Source: Actinomycetota bacterium
GTDB lineage: Bacteria > Actinomycetota > Thermoleophilia > Gaiellales > Gaiellaceae
Direction: 5' to 3'
DNA: 5,331 nt
Assembly (NCBI GenBank): GCA_005885085.1
Contig: VAXY01000090.1
Coordinates: 7,478 to 12,808 of the forward strand
Shown here one piece after another: positions 1-4,238 of the stretch (positions within the stretch are counted from its first letter, which is position 1; each line of letters begins with the position of its first letter). The position numbers were made by a program, and so were the translations under genes. The notes below the pieces were generated by a model that saw only the letters and a program-made list of their open reading frames with translations, did not search any database and was not told the DNA's origin.

Positions 1-1
1 G

Positions 2-124
2 ACGTCGATCCTCGCGACGATCGAAGAGCGCTTCGGCCTGCCGACAGTCGCAACCCGTGACGGCGAGGTCAACAGCCTCTCGAACGTCTTCGCCGCGAAG
101 CAGTACGAAGCTGCAGGGCCGTAG
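2..124 (+). CDS. C-terminal end of a phosphoesterase / phospholipase C-like protein (partial)
   Basis: Only the last 40 codons and a TAG stop (122-124) are inside the window; the gene enters from the left edge. The visible peptide opens with TSILATIEERFGLP and ends SNVFAAKQYEAAGP. A 'tSIL-tIEeRFGLP...RD' stretch near the C-terminus is characteristic, from memory, of the phosphoesterase family that includes bacterial phospholipases C and acid phosphatases (PF04185), where it follows a conserved Tyr-Asp-His metal-site segment. That catalytic segment lies outside the window, so substrate and activity cannot be judged. If the family is right, it is likely a secreted or surface hydrolase of phosphate esters. 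The gene converges on ino1, with 45 bp between the two stop codons. It could also be another member of the alkaline-phosphatase superfamily. Confidence 0.6.
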   Translation, partial: TSILATIEERFGLPTVATRDGEVNSLSNVFAAKQYEAAGP

Positions 125-132
125 GCAGATCG

Positions 133-162
133 GGGGTCAGACCCCTTTCGGGGTCTGACCCC
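133..162. terminator. Perfect 13-bp hairpin between convergent genes; bidirectional terminator or REP-like palindrome
   Basis: Left arm GGGGTCAGACCCC (133-145) and right arm GGGGTCTGACCCC (150-162) are exact reverse complements around a TTTC loop. The hairpin sits between the stops of the phosphoesterase gene (124) and ino1 (170), the usual place for a shared terminator. Neither side has a T-run, so intrinsic termination is not assured. Each arm is itself an odd palindrome (GGGGTC, one base, GACCCC), which is more like a repeated extragenic palindrome or protein site than an ordinary terminator. Confidence 0.6.
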
Positions 163-169
163 TGCCCTT

Positions 170-1321
170 CTAGGCGCCGACCGTCTGGGTCGTCGGCTCC
201 GTCGTGCGGGCGTGCTCGCGGATGAAGCTCTCCGTTGCCTCGTAGGCGTCGTCGTCCGGCACCTGCTTCGGCGGCGACTTCATCAGGTACGAGCTCGGGC
301 CCTCGAGCGCACCGGCGACGCCGTCGTTCAGCGCGAGCTTGGCGAGCCGCACCGCGTCGATCACGATGCCCGCCGAGTTCGGCGAGTCCCAGACCTCGAG
401 CTTGAGCTCGATGTTCAGCGGCACGTCGCCGAAGGACGAGCCCTCCATGCGGATGTAGGCCCACTTGCGGTCGGTCAGCCAGGGCACGTAGTCCGACGGG
501 CCGACGTGGACGTTCCCGGGGCCGAGGTCGTAGTCGAGCATCGACGTGACCGCGTTCGTCTTCGAGATCTTCTTCGACTCGAGACGCTCGCGCTCGAGCA
601 TGTTGAGGAAGTCGGAGTTGCCCCCGACGTTCAGCTGCATCGTCTTGTCGAGCCGGACGCCGCGCTCGCGGAAGAGCGACGTCAGCACGCGGTGCGTGAT
701 CGTCGCGCCGACCTGCGACTTGATGTCGTCCCCGATGATCGGCAGGCCCTTCTCCTCGAAGCGCCGCTGCCAGTACGACTCGCGGGCGATGAAGATGGGC
801 ATGCAGTTGACCAGCGCGCAGCCGGCCTCGAGCACCTGCTCCGTGTACCACTTGGTTGCGGCTTCCGACCCGACGGGCAGGTAGTTCACGACCACGTCCG
901 TCTTCGTGTCGCGCAGGATCCCGACGACGTCGTCGGTCTCGCCGGGCGCCTTCGTGACGACCTGCGAGATGTACTTGCCGAGTCCGTCATGGGTCATGCC
1001 GCGGGAGACCTTCACGCCGGTCTGGGGCACGTCTGCGAATTTGATCGTGTCGTTCGGGTGCGCCCAGATCGCGTCGGCGAGATCCTTGCCGACCTTGTCG
1101 GTCGTGACGTCGAAGGCGGCCGTGAACTCGATGTCGTGGACGTGGTAGCCGCCGAGGTTCACGTGCATCAGCCCGGGCACGAACTCGCCGCCCGGCGCGT
1201 CTTTGTAGTACTCCACTCCCTGCAGCAGCGAGTTGGCGCAGTTGCCGACGCCGACGAGCGCAACACGCACGCGGTCGTCGAGGCGGGCCTTCCCGTTCTG
1301 CTTGCCGTTCTCTTGAGCCAT
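170..1321 (-). CDS. ino1: Inositol-3-phosphate synthase (myo-inositol-1-phosphate synthase)
   Basis: A 383-residue cytosolic enzyme that converts D-glucose 6-phosphate to 1D-myo-inositol 3-phosphate using tightly bound NAD+ in an oxidation, aldol-cyclisation and reduction cycle. The N-terminal Rossmann fold has its dinucleotide loop in VALVGVGNCANS (about 20-31). Conserved active-site blocks follow: NYLPVGSEAA (146-155), GDDIKSQVGATITH (197-210), NVGGNSDFLN (231-240) and SKKISKT (249-255), the last two carrying substrate-binding and catalytic residues. The length fits the short prokaryotic form (about 360-390 aa), not the eukaryotic form of over 500 aa. The ATG at 1321 is chosen because GGAGG lies about 10 nt upstream and the protein begins cleanly there; the open frame extends further upstream but would cross the palindrome and the end of the preceding gene. 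It is last in a leftward run with a phosphatidyltransferase, so its product is probably used for inositol phospholipid. A 17-bp-arm dyad (1337-1380) lies directly upstream. Confidence 0.95.
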   Translation of the reverse strand: MAQENGKQNGKARLDDRVRVALVGVGNCANSLLQGVEYYKDAPGGEFVPGLMHVNLGGYHVHDIEFTAAFDVTTDKVGKDLADAIWAHPNDTIKFADVPQTGVKVSRGMTHDGLGKYISQVVTKAPGETDDVVGILRDTKTDVVVNYLPVGSEAATKWYTEQVLEAGCALVNCMPIFIARESYWQRRFEEKGLPIIGDDIKSQVGATITHRVLTSLFRERGVRLDKTMQLNVGGNSDFLNMLERERLESKKISKTNAVTSMLDYDLGPGNVHVGPSDYVPWLTDRKWAYIRMEGSSFGDVPLNIELKLEVWDSPNSAGIVIDAVRLAKLALNDGVAGALEGPSSYLMKSPPKQVPDDDAYEATESFIREHARTTEPTTQTVGA

Positions 1322-1330
1322 CAGGGGATA

Positions 1331-1336
1331 ACCTCC
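1331..1336 (-). promoter_or_regulatory. Shine-Dalgarno of ino1
   Basis: The minus strand reads AGGAGGTT, with GGAGG about 10 nt before the ATG at 1321. It is the strongest ribosome binding site among the leftward genes and decides the ino1 start. It directly abuts the lower edge of the dyad 1337-1380, so folding or protein binding there could limit ribosome access. Confidence 0.8.
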
Positions 1337-1380
1337 TATCGCATTCCTGCTATGAGGCAGAAGATAGCAGGTTTGCGATA
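1337..1380. promoter_or_regulatory. Long imperfect palindrome upstream of ino1 (candidate operator or leader hairpin)
   Basis: On the plus strand TATCGCATTCCTGCTAT (1337-1353) is followed by a 10-nt spacer and ATAGCAGGTTTGCGATA (1364-1380). The 17-nt arms are reverse complements except for two adjacent central positions. Each arm is also a weak dyad of its own (ATHGC, six bases, GCKAT). It fills most of the 64-bp gap between the GlsB-like gene and ino1. A 19-nt part of it (1338-1356) recurs exactly at 2317-2335. The architecture suits two dimers of a DNA-binding regulator about 26 bp apart. An RNA hairpin in the ino1 leader is the alternative. No regulator is identifiable here. Confidence 0.6.
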
Positions 1381-1385
1381 CGGAG

Positions 1386-1661
1386 CTAGGGGAGCCGGCG
1401 GGCCGCAGGGCCCGTGATCCCGCGGTGCTGGACGAAGCGGCGGTACAGATAGAGCAGGAGGATCGCTCCGAGCAGGGCAAAGATCAGCCCGCCGGCCGTG
1501 CCGAGCAGGATCCGCGCGATGATCCCGCCGACGAGCGAGCCGCCGAGGCCGAGGCCGATCGTCGCGTACCAGGGCATCGGATCCGGGCCGGGGAGGGCAA
1601 GCCGCGCCAGGCCGCCGACGACGAACCCCCACACGATCAGGCCGATGATGAAGATCAGCAC
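1386..1661 (-). CDS. GlsB/YeaQ/YmgE-family small membrane protein (transglycosylase-associated protein)
   Basis: A 91-residue very hydrophobic protein with three predicted membrane segments (about 2-22, 32-50 and 54-74) and a basic C-terminal tail (YRRFVQHR...ARRLP). The repeated glycine patterns FVVGGLAR (13-20) and GLGLGGSLVGGIIARIL (36-52) are typical of the GlsB/YeaQ/YmgE 'transglycosylase-associated' family (PF04226), often called stress-response membrane proteins; their biochemical function is unknown. The GTG start at 1661 is the only start codon after the in-frame TAA of the upstream gene, nine bases away. AAGG overlapping that stop, 7 nt before the GTG, is a usable Shine-Dalgarno, so it is almost certainly co-translated with the phosphatidyltransferase. 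Its place between two inositol-lipid genes may be functional or incidental. Confidence 0.85.
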   Translation of the reverse strand: MLIFIIGLIVWGFVVGGLARLALPGPDPMPWYATIGLGLGGSLVGGIIARILLGTAGGLIFALLGAILLLYLYRRFVQHRGITGPAARRLP

Positions 1662-1670
1662 GGTGAGACC

Positions 1671-2318
1671 TTACTTCCGCGAGAGCAGCTGCTTGCGGAC
1701 GAACAGGATCCGCTGCAGGACGGTGAGCCAGGCCGTCGCCGTCAGCAGGTAGATCGCCCATTGCAGCACTCCCCACGGCGCGAGCACGAGCCCGGCGGTG
1801 ATGACGACCACGCGCTCTGCCCGCGAGCCCAGGCCGACGTCGCCGCGGAGACCGAGGGCCTCCGCCTTCGCGCGCGTGTAACTCACGAGGAACGAGCCGG
1901 CGACCGCTGCGACCGTCGCGCCGAGCGCGACCTCGTTGCCGTGCCGCGAGAAGATCAGCGCGATCGCGCCGAGCATCGCTCCCTCACCGACGCGGTCGGT
2001 GGTCGAGTCGAGGAAGGACCCGAACGGAGTCGTCTTGCCTCCGGCACGCGCGAGCGCGCCGTCGAGGATGTCGAGGATCGATCCGGTCACGAACACGCCG
2101 GCTCCGACCCAGTAGAAGAGGAGGTTGTTGCGGTCTTCGAAGAACACGAGCACCGCCGCGGCGAGGCAGAGCGACACGCCGGACGTCGTCAGCGCGTTCG
2201 GGGTCACCCGCGTGCGCGCCAGGCCGACGATCGAACGCGACGCGAGCGAGCGCGCCCCCGTCGTGTACCCCTGCTTGACGCGGTGCAGCACCGCGGATTC
2301 CCTCATGTCGTCACCCAT
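1671..2318 (-). CDS. pgsA: CDP-alcohol phosphatidyltransferase, probable phosphatidylinositol phosphate synthase
   Basis: A 215-residue integral membrane enzyme. The full CDP-alcohol phosphotransferase signature is present: D83, D86, G87, A90, R91, G100, D104 and D108, in ILDILDGALAR (81-91) and GSFLDSTTD (100-108). The aspartates bind two divalent metals and activate the acceptor hydroxyl. Hydrophobic segments around 43-60, 66-82, 112-124, 130-146 and 170-200 fit the six-helix fold. VTPNALTTSGV (38-48) and SYTRAKAEALG (146-156) followed by RAER (166-169) resemble the actinobacterial/mycobacterial synthases that join CDP-diacylglycerol and inositol 3-phosphate to form phosphatidylinositol phosphate. 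The nearby ino1, which makes that inositol phosphate, supports this over phosphatidylglycerophosphate synthase. The ATG at 2318 has AGGA 5 nt upstream; an ATG at 2306 is a weaker alternative. It starts 21 bp after the PAP2 stop and in the same frame. The symbol follows mycobacterial PgsA1 usage. Confidence 0.85.
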   Translation of the reverse strand: MGDDMRESAVLHRVKQGYTTGARSLASRSIVGLARTRVTPNALTTSGVSLCLAAAVLVFFEDRNNLLFYWVGAGVFVTGSILDILDGALARAGGKTTPFGSFLDSTTDRVGEGAMLGAIALIFSRHGNEVALGATVAAVAGSFLVSYTRAKAEALGLRGDVGLGSRAERVVVITAGLVLAPWGVLQWAIYLLTATAWLTVLQRILFVRKQLLSRK

Positions 2319-2357
2319 CGCATTCCTGCTATGAGCGGACTATAGCGCGTGCGCGAT
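2317..2357. promoter_or_regulatory. Second copy of the ino1-type dyad, spanning the phosphatidyltransferase start codon
   Basis: The plus-strand arm ATCGCATTCCTGCTAT (2317-2332), a 9-nt spacer and ATAGCGCGTGCGCGAT (2342-2357) keep the outer ATCGC/GCGAT and inner GCTAT/ATAGC pairs; 11 of 16 arm positions are complementary. The first arm plus three bases (19 nt, 2317-2335) is identical to 1338-1356 upstream of ino1. It covers the last PAP2 codons, the PAP2 stop and the first two bases of the next ATG, and the AGGA inside the word serves as the Shine-Dalgarno. It may be a second operator or a translational control element. Confidence 0.5.
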
Positions 2358-3086
2358 GAGGCTCCGGAGCCTGGCCTGGTAGACGATTGCGAGCGTGACC
2401 GTGCCGAGGACGATCCCGGCGGCGACGTCGAGCCAGAAGTGGTTGCCCGTGGCCATGACCGCGAACGAGACCCAGAGCGGCCAGACGAGCCAGAGCGCCT
2501 TCCCGAACCGGTTTCGCACGACCGACGCGAGGATCACGCCGACGATCAGCGCGTCCGCGGCGTGGAGGCTCGGCATCGCGGCGTACGGGTTCGCGGCGAG
2601 CTGAACGAGGCCGCTGCCGTGGTTCAGTCCGCCGAGCTGGCCGAGCGTGTCGGTGAAGCCGATCGACGTGAAGAAGCGCGGCGGCGCCGTGGGCAGGAGC
2701 ACGTAGCCGATCAGGCCGAGCACGTTCGCGAGCAGGATCGTGTTCCGGAAGCGGGTGAATGCATGGTTGCGCCGCAGGTACACCCAGAGCAGGGCGAGCC
2801 CGATCACCGTGAACTCGGAGTTCCAGTACGTCCACGACACGAGCTCGGCGAGGAAATGGGACGACTGCGTCCAGCCCTGCAGCGTCAGCTCGCCGAGGCC
2901 GGCCAGGCGCTGCTCCCAGTCGATCACCTTCCAGCCGTTCGCGAACGCGCGCGTCGGATCGCGGTCCGCGACACCGCGCGCGACCTGGTATGCGACCAGG
3001 AAGCCGAACCAGATCAGTACCTGGCGTGCGAAATCCGAGTAACCACGCGGTAGATAGCGTCTTCCGGCTGCGATGGCGGCGGTCAT
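2340..3086 (-). CDS. PAP2-superfamily membrane phosphatase/phosphotransferase (inositolphosphotransferase AUR1-like)
   Basis: A 248-residue polytopic membrane protein with hydrophobic stretches near 23-38, 80-103, 116-132, 178-190, 198-212 and 220-236. It carries PAP2-type active-site blocks: PTAPPRFF (132-139) in place of the classical KxxxxxxRP motif, MPSLHAADAL (171-180, H175) and GNHFWLDVAAG (214-224, H216 and D220). These histidines and the aspartate form the phosphohistidine catalytic centre in the superfamily. The PTAPPR variant matches the PAP2_3/AUR1-like branch (PF14378), which includes enzymes that move phosphoinositol between lipids. The ATG at 3086 is the only start codon after an in-frame TAA at 3101-3099; the Shine-Dalgarno is weak (AGG 2 nt upstream). 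The phosphatidyltransferase follows in the same frame after 21 bp. From context I infer action on an inositol phospholipid, either PIP dephosphorylation or head-group transfer. Undecaprenyl or other lipid phosphate phosphatase activity remains possible. Confidence 0.85.
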   Translation of the reverse strand: MTAAIAAGRRYLPRGYSDFARQVLIWFGFLVAYQVARGVADRDPTRAFANGWKVIDWEQRLAGLGELTLQGWTQSSHFLAELVSWTYWNSEFTVIGLALLWVYLRRNHAFTRFRNTILLANVLGLIGYVLLPTAPPRFFTSIGFTDTLGQLGGLNHGSGLVQLAANPYAAMPSLHAADALIVGVILASVVRNRFGKALWLVWPLWVSFAVMATGNHFWLDVAAGIVLGTVTLAIVYQARLRSLIAHAL

Positions 3087-3095
3087 GACCTGTCG

Positions 3096-3101
3096 ATTTT
3101 A
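3096..3101 (-). promoter_or_regulatory. Possible -10 element before the PAP2 gene
   Basis: In the 54-bp gap after moaA the minus strand has an AT-rich island, GTTTAAAAT, containing TAAAAT (fits TANNNT) about 9 nt before the PAP2 ATG. No convincing -35 element lies 16-18 bp upstream. If real, it would give a nearly leaderless transcript and uncouple the inositol-lipid genes from moaA. Confidence 0.2.
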
Positions 3102-3140
3102 AACGTCGTGGATGTCGCCGATCTTCCCTCGGACGGGCGT

Positions 3141-4133
3141 CTACCCGCCTATTTGCGACATTGATCTTGACGCCCTGACGAAGCCCGGATCGTTGATTCT
3201 GTGTTTCAACTCCTTGTGACGCACGGCGAAACGAATGAAGTCGACGAGCTCCTCGTCCGTTGCTCCGCTGCGGAGCGGCTGCTTCAGGTCCCATTCCCGT
3301 CGTGAGAAGAGACAGGTGCGCAGCTGCCCGTCCGCCGTCAGGCGGATGCGGTCGCAGGACGAGCAGAACGGCTCCGACACGGGGTTGACGAAGCCGAGCT
3401 CGCCGGTGCCGTCCGCAAAGCGGAAGCGGCGCGCCGTCGACGACGCCTTCGCCGGCAGCTCCTCGAGCGGCCCGTAACGGTCCTCGATGATCGCTCGAAT
3501 CTCACCGCCCGTCAGGACGTCGTCCTCACGCCACGCCTCGTCGGCGTCGAGCGGCATGAACTCGATGAAGCGCACGACGTAGGGCTTGCGCCGCGCAAGC
3601 TCCGCGAGCGCCGGCACCTCGGTCTCGGTGAAGCCTTTCACCGCGACGCAATTGACCTTGATCGGCCGCAGCTCCGGATGACGCTCGGCCTCCTCGAGCC
3701 CGCGGAGCACGGCGTCGAGCGCATCTCTGCGGGCGATCTCGGCGAAGCGGACGTGGTTGAGCGTGTCGAGCGAGACGTTGATCCGCCGCAGGCCGGCGTC
3801 GACGAGCGGCTGCGCGAACCGGTCGAGGAGGACGCCGTTCGTCGTCAGCGAGAGATCCCGGACGCCGTCAACCGAGGCGAGCATTCCGACGAGCAGCGGC
3901 AGATCGCGCCGCACCAGCGGCTCGCCGCCCGTGAGGCGCACCTCGTCGACGCCGAGCCGCGCGAGGACGCCGACGAGCCGGGTGATCTCCTCGAAGCTGA
4001 GGATCTCGTCGCGGCCAAGCCACTGGAGCCCTTCGGCCGGCATGCAATAGGTGCAGCGGAAGTTGCACTTGTCGGTGACCGACACGCGCACCGACTTGAT
4101 CTCCCGCCCCCAAGAGTCGCGTAACGGCTCCAC
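3141..4133 (-). CDS. moaA: GTP 3',8-cyclase MoaA (molybdenum cofactor biosynthesis)
   Basis: A 330-residue cytosolic radical SAM enzyme that rearranges GTP to 3',8-cyclo-7,8-dihydro-GTP, which MoaC turns into cyclic pyranopterin monophosphate. The radical SAM cluster motif CNFRCTYC supplies C23, C27 and C30. LTGGEP (67-72) is the SAM-contacting GGEP motif, and TTNG (97-100) and NVSLDTL (119-125) are standard barrel strands. The C-terminal second 4Fe-4S site C257-x2-C260-x13-C274 is complete, and the protein ends in the Gly-Gly pair that MoaA needs for activity. All key residues are present at normal length. The GTG at 4133 is the first start codon after an in-frame TAG (4145-4143), but there is no Shine-Dalgarno. 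No other Moco gene is in the window. It is first in the leftward run and divergent from dnaK; the 54-bp gap to the PAP2 gene makes co-transcription possible but not certain. Confidence 0.95.
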   Translation of the reverse strand: MEPLRDSWGREIKSVRVSVTDKCNFRCTYCMPAEGLQWLGRDEILSFEEITRLVGVLARLGVDEVRLTGGEPLVRRDLPLLVGMLASVDGVRDLSLTTNGVLLDRFAQPLVDAGLRRINVSLDTLNHVRFAEIARRDALDAVLRGLEEAERHPELRPIKVNCVAVKGFTETEVPALAELARRKPYVVRFIEFMPLDADEAWREDDVLTGGEIRAIIEDRYGPLEELPAKASSTARRFRFADGTGELGFVNPVSEPFCSSCDRIRLTADGQLRTCLFSRREWDLKQPLRSGATDEELVDFIRFAVRHKELKHRINDPGFVRASRSMSQIGG

Positions 4134-4139
4134 AATGCG

Positions 4140-4145
4140 AGTCTA
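4140..4145 (-). promoter_or_regulatory. Possible -10 element of a leaderless moaA transcript
   Basis: The minus strand has TAGACT (fits TANNNT) ending six bases before the GTG at 4133, so initiation about seven bases downstream would start the mRNA at the start codon. This agrees with the absence of a Shine-Dalgarno and with the frequency of leaderless genes in actinobacteria. I see no good -35 element at 16-18 bp. Confidence 0.3.
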
Positions 4146-4167
4146 GATCAGTCCGAACGAGAGGGTG

Positions 4168-4195
4168 TTGCGGCTGGGCTGTGACTTGATACCAT
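4168..4195 (+). promoter_or_regulatory. Candidate dnaK promoter with extended -10
   Basis: TTGCGG (4168-4173), a 16-bp spacer and TACCAT (4190-4195) preceded by TGA form a plausible vegetative promoter with an extended -10 (TGn), placing the start about 36 nt before dnaK. The -35 matches TTGACA at only three positions. TAGATT (4202-4207) is an alternative -10. No CIRCE element (the HrcA inverted repeat) and no CTTGAGT/ACTCAAG HspR site is visible in this gap. Confidence 0.35.
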
Positions 4196-4223
4196 GCGGC
4201 TTAGATTTTCTCAGTAGACCAAC

Positions 4224-4228
4224 GGAGG
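4224..4228 (+). promoter_or_regulatory. Shine-Dalgarno of dnaK
   Basis: GGAGG lies 10 nt upstream of the ATG at 4239. The canonical DnaK N-terminus (AKTIGIDLGTTNS) follows directly, so the start is secure. Confidence 0.85.
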
Positions 4229-4238
4229 CAAATACACG

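Noticed and set aside
212..1417. 401-codon plus-strand open frame opposite ino1
   Set aside because: It is a GC-driven mirror of a clearly recognisable enzyme, with no recognisable motif and no Shine-Dalgarno.
1425..2345. 306-codon plus-strand open frame across the GlsB-like and phosphatidyltransferase genes
   Set aside because: It spans two well-supported minus-strand genes and has a low-complexity Arg/Glu/Asp composition.
3054..3074. Third possible copy of the ATAGC...GCGAT dyad in the PAP2 coding start
   Set aside because: The half-sites are 11 bp apart instead of 6 and there is no second arm, so it is a likely coincidence within coding sequence.
4134..4238. Heat-shock operator (CIRCE or HspR/HAIR) upstream of dnaK
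   Set aside because: Neither the CIRCE inverted repeat nor a CTTGAGT/ACTCAAG pair is present; the lone CTTGAT has no partner.
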